Positions 1 to 8,996 are shown, counted from the first letter of the stretch. The stretch: DNA of 64,000 nucleotides from Streptomyces sp. RKND-216 (GCF_004795255.1 NZ_SSBQ01000002.1:4432001-4496000); one strand, 5' to 3'. The notes: generated by a model not told the origin, from the letters alone. A program made the numbers and translations.

Positions 1-1
1 C

Positions 2-79
2 CACCGCCTGACCACCACGAGGCCGTACGTCTTCGATCCCTCCTCGCCCGGCCACCGCTGGAACGAGGCTCCGGTATGA
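2..79 (+). CDS. C-terminal end of an unidentified protein (partial)
   Basis: Only the last 25 codons are in the window, ending with TGA at 77-79. The frame has G or C in nearly every third position and overlaps the next ATG by four bases (ATGA), which is how translationally coupled genes are arranged in this genome. The peptide ends GHRWNEAPV and contains no motif I recognise. The frame of the downstream gene is also open back to base 1, but its codon bias is worse. Function unknown. Confidence 0.5.
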   Translation, partial: HRLTTTRPYVFDPSSPGHRWNEAPV

Positions 80-453
80 ACGGCACCGACGAGGAACGCC
101 TCCTCTCACTGGCCCAGGCGTGGGCGGACGCGATCGTCGCCAACGACGTGCGCGCCATCGGCCGTTACGTGACGGACGACTGGGTCCTCGTCGACCAGGA
201 CGGCGTCGGCACCCGGGAGAAGTTCCTGTCGCTGGTCGCCTCCGGCGACCTGACGCACGAGGTGATGCGCACCGTCGGGGGCACCGCCCGGGTCCGCGTG
301 TACGGGGATACCGCCGTCCTCACCGCGCGGGTGGTCAACACCGCCCACTACCGCGGCAAGGCGTTCCACGCCGACGAGTGGACCACCGACGTCTACCTCC
401 GCACGCCCAACGGCTGGCTCTGCACCCACTCCCACGTCACCCCTGCGGCGTGA
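76..453 (+). CDS. SnoaL/NTF2-like (DUF4440-type) protein
   Basis: A 125-residue protein with the usual length and pattern of the SnoaL-like/DUF4440 cone fold. It has an N-terminal helix (about residues 8-30), the segment DDWVLVDQDG, then alternating strands, ending with a Trp-Leu strand (GWLCTHSHVTP). Proteins of this fold include small-molecule isomerases, hydrolases and stress-associated binding proteins, so the substrate cannot be named. The start ATG overlaps the stop of the preceding gene (ATGA), suggesting coupling to that unknown protein. The convergent thioesterase gene ends 23 bases downstream. Confidence 0.75.
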   Translation: MNGTDEERLLSLAQAWADAIVANDVRAIGRYVTDDWVLVDQDGVGTREKFLSLVASGDLTHEVMRTVGGTARVRVYGDTAVLTARVVNTAHYRGKAFHADEWTTDVYLRTPNGWLCTHSHVTPAA

Positions 454-475
454 GCCGACACGGCGCGGCACCGGG

Positions 476-952
476 TCAGGGGGCTGGGTGAACGGTCGTC
501 ATGGTGGCCTGCATCAGGGCGATCTGCTTGCTGGAGCCGTCCGCGGCGAGGGCGAAAACGTCGGCGGAGCAGACCGTGAGGGTGCGGCCGGCGCGGACGA
601 CGGCGGCCTCGGCCCGGAACCGTTCGCCGACCGCCGGGCGCAGCAGGTTCACCTTGAACTCGACGCTGAGGACGTCGCTGCCCTCCGGCATCAGCGTCTG
701 CGCGGCGTAGCCGCACGCCGAGTCGGCGACCGTCGTGATCGCACCGGCGTGCACGAAGCCGTTCTGCTGGCAGACGTCGCCGCGGAAGGGCATCTCCAAA
801 ACGACGCGCCCCGCGCCGACCTCGGCGACCTCCACCCCAAGCGTGGCCAGCATCGTCTGGCGTTCGATGCTCTCGCGTATCAGCTTCTCGCGCGCCGGAC
901 CCAGGTCGGCGTCGTGCATGGCGGCCCTCTCCTCGTCCACAGGTGTCGCCAC
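476..952 (-). CDS. PaaI-family acyl-CoA thioesterase (hotdog fold)
   Basis: A 158-residue hotdog-fold protein. The hallmark stretch NGFVHAGAITTVADSACGY (residues 64-82) is the PaaI/YdiI-type central helix with its HAG turn (H68-G70) and the acidic residue D77 that normally helps activate water. The family hydrolyses small or aromatic acyl-CoAs as cytosolic dimers or tetramers. The first 20 or so residues are charged and not part of the fold. A palindromic operator-like site lies 15 bases upstream of the start, so the gene is probably under its own repressor. Substrate cannot be predicted. Confidence 0.85.
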   Translation of the reverse strand: MATPVDEERAAMHDADLGPAREKLIRESIERQTMLATLGVEVAEVGAGRVVLEMPFRGDVCQQNGFVHAGAITTVADSACGYAAQTLMPEGSDVLSVEFKVNLLRPAVGERFRAEAAVVRAGRTLTVCSADVFALAADGSSKQIALMQATMTTVHPAP

Positions 953-966
953 TCAGCCTGACATGG

Positions 967-982
967 GTTAACGTCCGTTAAC
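967..982. promoter_or_regulatory. Operator-like inverted repeat upstream of the thioesterase gene
   Basis: GTTAACGTCCGTTAAC has two perfect 7-bp arms around a 2-bp centre. It sits 15-30 bases upstream of the thioesterase ATG, where it would cover the core promoter. The size and symmetry suit a TetR-family repressor, but no regulator gene is adjacent, so the protein is unknown. Confidence 0.55.
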
Positions 983-1099
983 AAGGGTTGTGGAGGAGAG
1001 AGAGGGGTCACGTGCCGGAAGTGCCGCGGACGGGGGCCGCCCCCGGCCGCGAGGGGGGGAGTGCGGCCGGGGGCGGTGGGTGGGGGCGGGGCCGGGGTG

Positions 1100-3079
1100 T
1101 CAGGTGCCCGGTGCGGCCCCCACGGCGGTGAGCAGGGCGAGCGGCGTCGCGGCCGCCCATGCCTGCGGGGAGCAGGAGTGCGGGTAGGAGACGGGCTCCG
1201 GATGGTCGTCGCGGCCGTGGCCGGCCAGGACCTCCGGGAGTCGCCAGCCGGTGCGTTCGGCTGCCGCGAGGACGCCCTCGGCGAGGCGGCGGCCCTCCTC
1301 GTGCAGGCCGTGGCGTGCCAGGCCGAGCGCGATGACCGCGTTGTCGTGCGGCCAGACGCTGCCCCGGTGGTACGTCAGCGGGTGGTACGCGGGCTGGCCT
1401 GCGGCGAGCGTGCGGACGCCCCAGCCGCTGAAGAAGTCCGGTTCCAGCAGGCGCCGTCCGACAGCTCGTGCGTCACGGCCGCCGAGGATGCCGGACCACA
1501 ACAGGTGCCCGGCGTCCGAGGCGAGCGCCGTGACCCGGCGCCCGGAGCCGTCCAGGGCGAGGGCGGGGAAGTCCTCGGCGTCCATCCAGAAGTCGCGCCG
1601 GAAGCGGGACTTCAGGTCGTCGGCCGCCTCCTCCAGCCGGTCGGCCCACGCCGCGTCGTCCCACACCTTGCGGGCCAGGCGGGCGGTACGGCGCAGCGCG
1701 TCGTAGGCGTAGCCCTGCACCTCGCTGACGGCGAGGGCGCCCTGCGCCGGGGTGCCGTCGGCGTCGCAGATCGAGCCGGGGGAGTCCTTCCAGCTCTGGT
1801 TGGCCAGCCCGCCCGCGTCGGCCTCGTAGACGAGGTAGCCGCGCTCGTCCAGTCCGCCGTGCCGGAACATCCAGTCCACGGCGGCTCGTGCGTGCTTCTC
1901 CAGGCGCCGGGCCGTCGTCGTGTCGCCGGTGTGGTCGGTGTACGCCCCGAGCAGTACCAGGAACAGCGGCGTGGCGTCGACCGTGCCGTAGTAGCGGCCG
2001 AACGGGACCTGGCCGAAGTGGGCGAGCTCGCCGTGCCGGATCTCGTGCACGATCTTGCCGGGTTGGGCGACCCGGGAGGGGTCGGCTCCGCCGGCCTGGG
2101 TGGCGGCGAGCGCGGGCAGCGTCGCGGCGGCCAGGTCTGGCCTGTAGGGCAGCGCGTACAGGGAGGTGAGCAGCGAGTCGCGGCCGAAAAGGGTGAGGAA
2201 CCACGGCACGCCCGCGGCGGGCGGAAGCAGCGGCTCGTCGTCCGGTCCGGCGGCGGGCACGCGGAGCCCGGCCAGGTCGGCGAGGCCCTGCTCGCAGGCG
2301 CGCAGCAGTTCCGGCCACCGGGTGAGCTGTGCCGGCGCGGGGTCGGCACAGACGTAGGCGTCCACCTCGGCACAGACGCGGTCGCGCGCGGCGGCGGGCG
2401 AGGGAGCCGGCTCGCCCGAGCCGAGGCCGGTGTGTGGACGGGCGATCACTCTGAGGTCAATGCGGGCGCTGCCGTGCGGCGGGAGGGTGACGGTCCACTC
2501 CAGCCGGTGCGCGGCGCCGCCGTCCGCCGGACGCCCGTCCGCCGCGTCCACCGGGGTGACGGACTCGGGCGGGGGCTGGGCGGTGACCGTCGTTCCGGCT
2601 CGCCAGTCCTCGCGCCGGTAGCCGAACGCGACGCCGTCCGCCAGGAGTCGGGCGCTGCGCTCGGCGCCGGGCGTGCCGAAGGTGTGGTCGCCGCGCAGGG
2701 CGAACACGTCGGCGAAGTCGGCCGCCGCCGTGAGCCCCACGCGGACGGTGACCTCGTGGCCGACGTTGGCCGTCAGCCGCAGCCGTTCGACGAGGGCGCC
2801 CGAGTCCACGGCCTGCTCGCGGTGCACGGTGCAGGCCGGGGGCCGGTCGCGGCGGAACGGCGGGCACAGCACGGCCGTTCCCCCGCTGCCGTCGGCCCTC
2901 AGCGGCACCAGCACGTCCGGGGCCGAGCCGTCCAGGCTGAGCCGCCACCGGCTGAGGTGGCGGCCGTCCTGCAGGAACAGCCCGTCGGGGGACACGCCGC
3001 TGCGGCCGGTGACGTCGCCGGCGGCGTCCAGCACGGCGAACGTGCCGTCGTGGACGAGGAGTCGGGAGTCGGGGATCAC
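1100..3079 (-). CDS. Glycogen-debranching-like/amylo-alpha-1,6-glucosidase family protein
   Basis: 659 residues from a GTG start at 3079 that overlaps the preceding stop (GTGA); a longer open frame upstream runs out of frame through the neighbouring hydrolase and is spurious. Residues about 5-210 form the beta-rich N-terminal domain of bacterial debranching-enzyme-like proteins (PDGLFLQDGRHLSRW near residue 31). Residues about 255-655 form the (alpha/alpha)6 barrel with FGRDS (298-302) and a YHRGSVWPHDN segment near residue 555. There is no signal peptide, so it acts in the cytosol. It probably cleaves alpha-glycosidic bonds of an imported sugar. It is the last gene of a four-gene operon with a second barrel hydrolase, an isomerase and a dehydrogenase. 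Confidence 0.85.
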   Translation of the reverse strand: MIPDSRLLVHDGTFAVLDAAGDVTGRSGVSPDGLFLQDGRHLSRWRLSLDGSAPDVLVPLRADGSGGTAVLCPPFRRDRPPACTVHREQAVDSGALVERLRLTANVGHEVTVRVGLTAAADFADVFALRGDHTFGTPGAERSARLLADGVAFGYRREDWRAGTTVTAQPPPESVTPVDAADGRPADGGAAHRLEWTVTLPPHGSARIDLRVIARPHTGLGSGEPAPSPAAARDRVCAEVDAYVCADPAPAQLTRWPELLRACEQGLADLAGLRVPAAGPDDEPLLPPAAGVPWFLTLFGRDSLLTSLYALPYRPDLAAATLPALAATQAGGADPSRVAQPGKIVHEIRHGELAHFGQVPFGRYYGTVDATPLFLVLLGAYTDHTGDTTTARRLEKHARAAVDWMFRHGGLDERGYLVYEADAGGLANQSWKDSPGSICDADGTPAQGALAVSEVQGYAYDALRRTARLARKVWDDAAWADRLEEAADDLKSRFRRDFWMDAEDFPALALDGSGRRVTALASDAGHLLWSGILGGRDARAVGRRLLEPDFFSGWGVRTLAAGQPAYHPLTYHRGSVWPHDNAVIALGLARHGLHEEGRRLAEGVLAAAERTGWRLPEVLAGHGRDDHPEPVSYPHSCSPQAWAAATPLALLTAVGAAPGT

Positions 3080-4473
3080 GCGGTGTCCTCCTCGGGAGTC
3101 GGTGCGGCGGGTGGGCGCGCGGCGGCGAGCAGGTCGAGCGCCAGCGCGGCCGTCCAGCTGAAGTCGCGGGTGCCGCGCGCCTCCCCGCTGTACGGGTCGA
3201 CGTACTCGGCGAACCCGGAGCTGCCCGCGGCGTCCAGGGCGGCGTCTCGCAGAGCGTCGGCCCGGTCGGTGTACCCGTGCTGCCGCAGGCCGCGTTCCAG
3301 CAGCCAGTTGACGTTGAACCAGGCGGGGCCGCGCCAGTATCGGCCGGGGTCGAAGGCGTGACCGGCGAGGTCGTAGCTGGGAGCCATGCGCACGGTGTCG
3401 CCGAGGCCGAAGTGCGGCCCGGCGGCCGTACGCACCAGCGCCCGCACCACGTCTGCGGGGAGGCCGGGCACGAGCAGCGGGACCAGCCCGCCGATACCGA
3501 TTTCGGGCACGAGCGCGTCGGCCCGCAGGTCGCGGCACCGGAACACACCCGTCTCCGCGTCCCACAGCCGGGTCACCAGCGCGTCGGTCAGGGCCTCCGC
3601 GCGCCGGAGGTGTGGCCCCGGGGCTGCGCCGACCTCGGTCGCGATCCGGGCGAGAGCGTGCTCGGAGGCGGCGAACAGCGCGTTCGTGCCCGGGTCTTCC
3701 ACGGCGAAGGCGTGCGCCTCGCCGGGGCCGCCGTCGCGGTAGCCGCGGTCGCGGTAGTCGGCGGCGAGCCGCACGTACCGGCCGTAGTCGAGGTCGGTGG
3801 GCCGGTCGGAGGCCGCGCCGTGGTCGAGGTCGGCGCGGCGGAACGTGCTCGCCGGGACCGGCTCGACGCGCTGCAACGGCCCGTCCCAGCACGGGCTGTT
3901 GTCCATGCCGGGCTCCCACGGGTGCAGCACGGCGGCCAGTCCGCCGCCGCCCAGGTCGCGGCGGTCGGCCAGGTAGTGGTGCCAGGCGGCCAGACGCGGG
4001 TAGAGCCTGGGGAGGAAGCCGCGACGGTGCGATGCGGCCGGGTCGGCCTCGTGCACCAGCCAGGCCGCGAGGGCGTGTACCGGCGGCTGCACGATGCCGG
4101 AGGTCTCCACCTCCTGCGGAGCCCCGGCCGCCGCCCCGGCGGTGGAGGAACGCCAGAAGTCGGGGCTGGGGAAGTACGCGCCGAGCGGCACGGCCCGGTT
4201 GAAGACGATGTGCGGTACCCGCCCGTCGCCCCACTGGGCGGTCGTCAGCGTCTCCAGCTCATGTTGCGCCCGGCGTACGGACAGGTGCCGCAGGCCGATG
4301 GCGACGAACGCGGAGTCCCAGCTCCACTGGTGCGGGTACAGGCCGTGGGAGGGCACGGTGGAGCTGCCGGTCCAGTTGTGCAGCAGCACCCGGCGGGCGG
4401 CGCGGCGCAGCGCCGTGTGCCCCTGTGGGGTGTGGGCGGGGCCGTGCAGGCGGGTGAGGACGGGCGCGGTCAT
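3076..4473 (-). CDS. GH63/MGH1-like (alpha/alpha)6-barrel glycoside hydrolase
   Basis: 465 residues from ATG 4473, which overlaps the isomerase stop (ATGA). Motifs match the GH63/mannosylglycerate-hydrolase-like clan: HQWSWDSAFVAIGLRHL (48-64), HPWEPGMDNSPCWD (184-197) and WRGPAWFNVNWLLERGL near residue 396. In this clan an Asp in the WD segment and a later acidic residue are catalytic. No signal peptide is present, so the substrate must be imported, presumably by the divergent ABC transporter. The pairing with another barrel hydrolase by a 4-base overlap suggests sequential trimming of one substrate. Glucosylglycerate, mannosylglycerate or another small glycoside are possible; the sequence does not decide. 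Confidence 0.8.
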   Translation of the reverse strand: MTAPVLTRLHGPAHTPQGHTALRRAARRVLLHNWTGSSTVPSHGLYPHQWSWDSAFVAIGLRHLSVRRAQHELETLTTAQWGDGRVPHIVFNRAVPLGAYFPSPDFWRSSTAGAAAGAPQEVETSGIVQPPVHALAAWLVHEADPAASHRRGFLPRLYPRLAAWHHYLADRRDLGGGGLAAVLHPWEPGMDNSPCWDGPLQRVEPVPASTFRRADLDHGAASDRPTDLDYGRYVRLAADYRDRGYRDGGPGEAHAFAVEDPGTNALFAASEHALARIATEVGAAPGPHLRRAEALTDALVTRLWDAETGVFRCRDLRADALVPEIGIGGLVPLLVPGLPADVVRALVRTAAGPHFGLGDTVRMAPSYDLAGHAFDPGRYWRGPAWFNVNWLLERGLRQHGYTDRADALRDAALDAAGSSGFAEYVDPYSGEARGTRDFSWTAALALDLLAAARPPAAPTPEEDTA

Positions 4474-5318
4474 CCGTCGGCCTCCCGCAGCCCGGCGTGC
4501 CGCAGTCCGGTCTCCCGCAGTCCGGCCGCGCGCTTGAGGAACGGCGGGACGGACCGTACGGCCTCCGCCGGGTCGCCGGTCAGGCGGCATTCGAGGGCCA
4601 GTTCGCCGGCGTAGCCGGCGGCGTCCAGCGCGCCCAGCCAGGCCGGCCAGTCCAGGTGGCCCGCGCCGGGCTGGAAGCGGTTGGAGTCAGAGACCTGGGC
4701 GTGCCCGATGTACGCGGCGGCGGCGAGGATCGCCGCCGCGGGGTCGGTCTCCTCGATGTTCATGTGGTAGCTGTCGATGCCGATCCGCACCGATTCCAGG
4801 CCGAGCTCCCGGATCAGGTCCACGGCCTGGTCGAGTCGGTTGACCATGTGGTCCTCGTAGCGGTTCAGCGGCTCCAGGAAGAGCGTGACGCCCTCCGCCT
4901 TCGCGTGTGCGCCGAGTTCGGACAGGCCCTCCAGCAGCACTTCGCGGTCCTCCTCCTCACCGCGCGGCGGCGTGAACGGCGGGAGCCGGCGGGAGAACAT
5001 GCCGTACGAGGCGGGGGTCTGCGCGCCGCGTCCGCCGATCTCGGCGATGGCGGTGAGCTGGGACTTCATTTGGGCGACGGCGTCCTTGCGCTGCTCGTCG
5101 TCGAACGCGCCGAGGAAGTGCGGCATGTCGACGCAGACAGTCGGCATGACGACGCCGTCGGCGGCGGCCTGCCGCAGCTCCGGCAGGCGGTCACGGAAGG
5201 CGAAGTCGCCCTTTCCGCGCACCTCGACGGCGTCGTATCCCGCGGCCAGGGCGAACTCCCACTTCTCCTGGAGGGTGTCGCCGGGAAGGAGTTGTTCCTG
5301 GCAGGCGGTTCTGAACAT
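4470..5318 (-). CDS. Sugar phosphate isomerase/epimerase-type TIM-barrel protein
   Basis: 282 residues of the xylose-isomerase-like/AP-endonuclease-2 TIM barrel. The predicted metal ligands are E149 (in FLEPLNRYEDH), D182 and H185 (IDSYHMNIEE), H206 or H221 (HAQVSD, GAGHLDW) and E243 (ALECRL). Members isomerise, epimerise or dehydrate sugars, and some eliminate glycosyl groups from 3-keto-glycosides. It is translationally coupled to the downstream GH63-like gene and sits 72 bases after the dehydrogenase gene, so oxidation followed by isomerisation or elimination is plausible. The C-terminus carries an imperfect GLRE/GLRH repeat after the barrel. Confidence 0.85.
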   Translation of the reverse strand: MFRTACQEQLLPGDTLQEKWEFALAAGYDAVEVRGKGDFAFRDRLPELRQAAADGVVMPTVCVDMPHFLGAFDDEQRKDAVAQMKSQLTAIAEIGGRGAQTPASYGMFSRRLPPFTPPRGEEEDREVLLEGLSELGAHAKAEGVTLFLEPLNRYEDHMVNRLDQAVDLIRELGLESVRIGIDSYHMNIEETDPAAAILAAAAYIGHAQVSDSNRFQPGAGHLDWPAWLGALDAAGYAGELALECRLTGDPAEAVRSVPPFLKRAAGLRETGLRHAGLREADG

Positions 5319-5390
5319 GGAGGGGGCCTTTCCGGAGGTTCCGTGCGGCGTGGCGTGGAGACGTGCGCCGTCGCGTGGAGAGGGGGAGGG

Positions 5391-6437
5391 TCAGAACTCG
5401 AGGACGGTCTGCAGCGCGTCCTGCGGCCGTTCGTCCAGAAGGACGTACGCCTCGGCGGCGTCGGCGACCGGCACCACGTGGCTGACCAGGGACTCCACGT
5501 CGACCCGCCCCTCGGCGACGAGCCGCAGGAAGGTCTGCTGCAGCCGTTCGACGGTCCAGCGGCCGGAGAGCTGCTGCGGCACGCCGCCGATCTGCGAGCA
5601 GACCAGCTGGACCCGGTTGTGGTGAAACTCGTCGCCGAGCCGCAGCCCGGCGCCGTCGCCCTGGTAGAAGCCGGAGGCGACGACGCGGCCTCCGACCGTG
5701 ACCGCGCGGAGCGCCTCGTGCAGGGCCGGGTAGACGCCGCTGATCTCGATGGCGACGTCTGCGCCGAGCCCTCCGGTGGCCTCCCGGGTCCGTTCGGCGA
5801 CGTCGTCCGTGCGGGCGTTGAGGGTGAGGGCGGCGCCGTACCGTGCGGCCCACTCCAGGCGGCCGTCGAGGGCGTCGACGGCGGTGACGCGGGCGCCGTT
5901 GAGCTGGGCGAGGCGCGTGGCGAGCAGGCCGATGACGCCCTGCCCGAACACCACGACGTCCTCGCCGACGTGGATGTCGGAGGCCAGCACCGCGTTGTAG
6001 GCGATGGCGCCGACCCGGGCGAACGCGCCGGCCAGTGGTTCGAGACCGGCGGGGAGGGTGTGTCCGTTCAGCTTCTGCGCGGGGACGACGCCCTCGCTGC
6101 GATGGCCCCAGATGCCCCACACCAGGTCGCCGACGGCGGGGGTGCCGGGTGTGCCGGCGACGTCGGGGGACACCTCGGTGACCTCGCCGACCTCGGAGTA
6201 GCCCCAGCCGACGACCGGGTACTCGATGCCGGCCGCGCCGTCCCGGAAGATCCGCGCCCCGGCGTCCCAGGTGCGGGTCAGGTAGGGGTTCGTGCCGCGG
6301 TAGGCGGTGAGTTCGGTGCCTGCGGAGATGCCGGAGTAGCGGGTGCGGACCCGCAGGTGTCCGGGGGGCAGCGGCGTGCTCGGGAGTTCGGCGACTTCGA
6401 CCTGACGGGGACCGGTGAACTGGACGACGCGTTCCAC
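5391..6437 (-). CDS. Zinc-less medium-chain dehydrogenase/reductase
   Basis: 348 residues with MDR architecture: a GroES-like N-terminal domain and a Rossmann domain with GQGVIG at 165-170. The usual catalytic GICGTD is replaced by GISAGTEL (37-43) and the structural four-Cys lobe is absent; the only Cys lies near residue 286. It therefore cannot bind zinc in the classical way and probably uses a non-zinc hydride-transfer mechanism. It is the first gene of the leftward operon and is divergent from the sugar-binding-protein gene. A role in oxidising the imported glycoside or sugar is inferred. Confidence 0.8.
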   Translation of the reverse strand: MERVVQFTGPRQVEVAELPSTPLPPGHLRVRTRYSGISAGTELTAYRGTNPYLTRTWDAGARIFRDGAAGIEYPVVGWGYSEVGEVTEVSPDVAGTPGTPAVGDLVWGIWGHRSEGVVPAQKLNGHTLPAGLEPLAGAFARVGAIAYNAVLASDIHVGEDVVVFGQGVIGLLATRLAQLNGARVTAVDALDGRLEWAARYGAALTLNARTDDVAERTREATGGLGADVAIEISGVYPALHEALRAVTVGGRVVASGFYQGDGAGLRLGDEFHHNRVQLVCSQIGGVPQQLSGRWTVERLQQTFLRLVAEGRVDVESLVSHVVPVADAAEAYVLLDERPQDALQTVLEF

Positions 6438-6576
6438 GAGCGCTCCGCTTCGGGTTGGGCTTCGGACCGCGTGAGGGCCCGTTGTGTCTGGAACACCTTA
6501 AGGATACGTCTTGTCATAACGCAAAAGTGGTGCTGTGATGCGTGCCGAAGAAGCGGAAGTGGTGTAAGGACTAGGC
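6438..6576. promoter_or_regulatory. Divergent promoter region of the carbohydrate locus
   Basis: 139 bases separate the dehydrogenase and the substrate-binding-protein genes. The stretch 6481-6545 is notably A+T-rich for this genome, as expected for two promoters. It contains the 8-bp palindrome CCTTAAGG (6496-6503) and a direct repeat AAGTGGTG (6525-6532 and 6557-6564, 32 bp apart). A ribosome-binding site GTAAGGA lies at 6564-6570. The ROK regulator encoded at 9950-11182 is the natural candidate to bind here. Confidence 0.5.
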
Positions 6577-7974
6577 ATGCGCATACGGACCCGAGGGTTG
6601 AGGACGACCGCGGCCGCACTCGCCCTGACACTGGGCACCGGCCTGCTGGCCGGCTGCGGCGACACGGCGTCGGCGAAGCCCGACAACCAGATCACGGTGT
6701 GGTCGCTGGAGAACCTGCCGCCCCGGATGGCCGTCGGGAGGGAGGTCGTCGCCCGCTTCGAGAAGAAGACGGGCGTCGAGGTGAAGCTCGTCGGCGTCGA
6801 CGAGAGCAAGCTGCCGCAGCTCATCATGTCGGCGGCGGCCGCGGGCAACCTGCCCGACGTCATCGGCGCCGCACCGCTGGGCCAGATCTGGCAGATGTAC
6901 GGCAACGAACTGCTCGACACCAACCTGACCGGCGAGATCGTCGACGACCTCGGGTCGCGCACGTTCAACGACAACGCCCTCGGCCTCGCCTCCGACGACG
7001 GCACCCGCCTCGCCGTGCCGTCCGACTCCTGGCAGCAGATCCTCGTCTACCGCAAGGACATGCTGGAGCGGGCCGGCCTCCCGGTGCCCGACAGCTACGC
7101 CGACCTCCGCCGCGCCGCGAAGGCACTCGACGAGGGCCCGGGCACCGGCATCTCGCTGGCCACCGACCCCAGCGACCTCTTCACCCAGCAGAGCTTCGAG
7201 AGCTTTGCTCTCGCCAACGACTGCCGCCTCGTCGAGAGCGACGACGTCGCCCTCGAATCCCCCGCCTGCCGCTCGGCTTTCGCCGCCTACGACGAGCTGG
7301 CCAGCGAGTACGGCGCGGACGGCGTCCAGACCGTCGACACCACCCGCGCCACGTACTTCGCCGGGCGCTCGCCGATCATCATGTGGTCCTCCTTCCTCCT
7401 CGACGAGCTGGCCGGGCTGCGCAAGGACGCGCTGCCGAGCTGCCCGGCGTGCCGGAAGGACCCGGGCCACCTCGCCGAGAACAGCGGCGTGGTCACGGCG
7501 CTCGAAGGCCCGGACGGAGCCGAGCCCGCCCAGTTCGGCGAGATCAGTTCCTGGGCGGTGACCCGCACCGCGGAGAAGGAGGCATCGGGGAAGTTCGTCC
7601 GCTTCATGCTCACCGAGGGCTACGAGGAGTGGTTCGGGATGGCCCCCGAGGGCAAGATCCCGGTCCGTGAAGGCACGGCGAGCGACCCGGACAGGTTCCA
7701 GCAGGCCTGGCGGGCCAGCGAGATCGGCGTCGACAGCAAGAAGCCCCTCGAGGAGGTCTACCCCTCCGAACTGCTCGACCGGATGTCCGAGGGCGTCGGC
7801 AACATGCGCCGTTGGGGCATCACGCAGGGCGAGGGACTGCTCGTCGGCGCCACGAACGGCGAATTGCCGGTGCCGCAAGCCATCGGAGCCATGGCAAGCG
7901 ACCAGATCCCGCCGCGCGAGGCCGCCCGCCAGGCGGACGAGGAAGTCACCGCGCTGCGCGAGTCCCTCCAGTGA
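6577..7974 (+). CDS. Extracellular sugar-binding lipoprotein of an ABC transporter
   Basis: 465 residues beginning with a lipoprotein signal (MRIRTRGLRTTAAALAL, then LLAGC as lipobox), so it is anchored outside the membrane. The body matches family-1 extracellular solute-binding proteins: QITVWSLENLP opens the first lobe and WAVTRTAEKEASGKFVRFM lies in the second. It captures an oligosaccharide or glycoside and hands it to the two permeases encoded downstream. A clear Shine-Dalgarno GTAAGGA supports the start. It is divergent from the catabolic genes, which indicates shared regulation. Confidence 0.9.
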   Translation: MRIRTRGLRTTAAALALTLGTGLLAGCGDTASAKPDNQITVWSLENLPPRMAVGREVVARFEKKTGVEVKLVGVDESKLPQLIMSAAAAGNLPDVIGAAPLGQIWQMYGNELLDTNLTGEIVDDLGSRTFNDNALGLASDDGTRLAVPSDSWQQILVYRKDMLERAGLPVPDSYADLRRAAKALDEGPGTGISLATDPSDLFTQQSFESFALANDCRLVESDDVALESPACRSAFAAYDELASEYGADGVQTVDTTRATYFAGRSPIIMWSSFLLDELAGLRKDALPSCPACRKDPGHLAENSGVVTALEGPDGAEPAQFGEISSWAVTRTAEKEASGKFVRFMLTEGYEEWFGMAPEGKIPVREGTASDPDRFQQAWRASEIGVDSKKPLEEVYPSELLDRMSEGVGNMRRWGITQGEGLLVGATNGELPVPQAIGAMASDQIPPREAARQADEEVTALRESLQ

Positions 7975-7994
7975 CCCCCGAGGAAGTCCGCCCC

Positions 7995-8996
7995 ATGACG
8001 ACGACAGCACCCGAGGCCGCGCCCCCGGCCGCCCCCACACCGCCGAGCACCGGCCGCCGCCGCACCGCCCGCGCACGGGAGAACCGTGCCGGCCTGGCCT
8101 TCGTGTCCCCCACGTTCCTGGTCGTCCTCGTGGTGGTCATCCTGCCCATCCTGTGGACCGTCCTGCTGGCCTTCCAGGACGCCCGGCTGGTCGACATCCA
8201 GGGCATGGGCCTCTTCGGCGACTGGACGCTGGAGAACTTCGACGCCGTCTTCGGCTCGCCCGGCTTCTGGACCAGCCTGTGGACCACCCTGGTCTACACC
8301 GTGGGCGCCACCGTCGGCTCCGTCCTCCTCGGCCTGGTCGCCGCGCTCGCCCTGCGCCGCACGTTCCCCGGCCGCGGCCTGATGCGGGCCTCCATGCTGC
8401 TCCCGTACGTCGCGCCGGTCGTGGCCGTCACGTTCGTCTGGCAGATCGCGCTCAGCCCGCAGTTCGGCATCCTCAACGAGTGGGGCACCTCGGTCTTCGG
8501 CTGGGAGGAGCCCATCGCGTTCCTCTCCACCCGCTCCTACGAGGTGGAGCTGCTCGGCCTCTCCTTCGACGTCCCCCTCGCGCTGCTGACCGTCATCGCG
8601 TTCGAGGCATGGCGCTACTTCCCGTTCGCGTTCCTCTTCCTGCTGGCCCGGCTCCAGGCCGTGCCGGACGTGCTGGAGGAGGCCGCGACGGTGGACGGCG
8701 CCACCCTCACCCAGCGTTTCCGCCACGTGCTGCTGCCGCAGCTGATGCCGGTCATCGCGCTGCTGTGCGTGCTGCGTTTCATCATGAGCTTCAACAAGTT
8801 CGACGACGTCTACCTGCTGACCGGCGGCGGCTCCGGCACGGACGTCGCCGCGGTGCGGGTCTACGACTTCCTCACCGCCCGCTACGACGTCGGCGCCGCA
8901 GCCGCCCAGGCGCTCGTCCTGGCCGTGATCCTCATGGTCCTGCTGGGCGTCTACTTCAGGTTCTTCGCCAAGAAGGTGCAGGAGGAGTCCGCATGA
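7995..8996 (+). CDS. Sugar ABC transporter permease (MalF/UgpA type)
   Basis: 333 residues from ATG 7995; an upstream in-frame extension overlaps the binding-protein gene and is rejected because GAGGAAG precedes ATG 7995. The protein has an Ala/Pro-rich cytosolic N-terminus and six hydrophobic segments. Near residue 230 it has the EAA loop of binding-protein-dependent permeases (LEEAATVDGATLTQRFRHV), which docks on the ATPase. It pairs with the permease encoded next, overlapping it by four bases. No ATPase gene is in the locus. Confidence 0.9.
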   Translation: MTTTAPEAAPPAAPTPPSTGRRRTARARENRAGLAFVSPTFLVVLVVVILPILWTVLLAFQDARLVDIQGMGLFGDWTLENFDAVFGSPGFWTSLWTTLVYTVGATVGSVLLGLVAALALRRTFPGRGLMRASMLLPYVAPVVAVTFVWQIALSPQFGILNEWGTSVFGWEEPIAFLSTRSYEVELLGLSFDVPLALLTVIAFEAWRYFPFAFLFLLARLQAVPDVLEEAATVDGATLTQRFRHVLLPQLMPVIALLCVLRFIMSFNKFDDVYLLTGGGSGTDVAAVRVYDFLTARYDVGAAAAQALVLAVILMVLLGVYFRFFAKKVQEESA

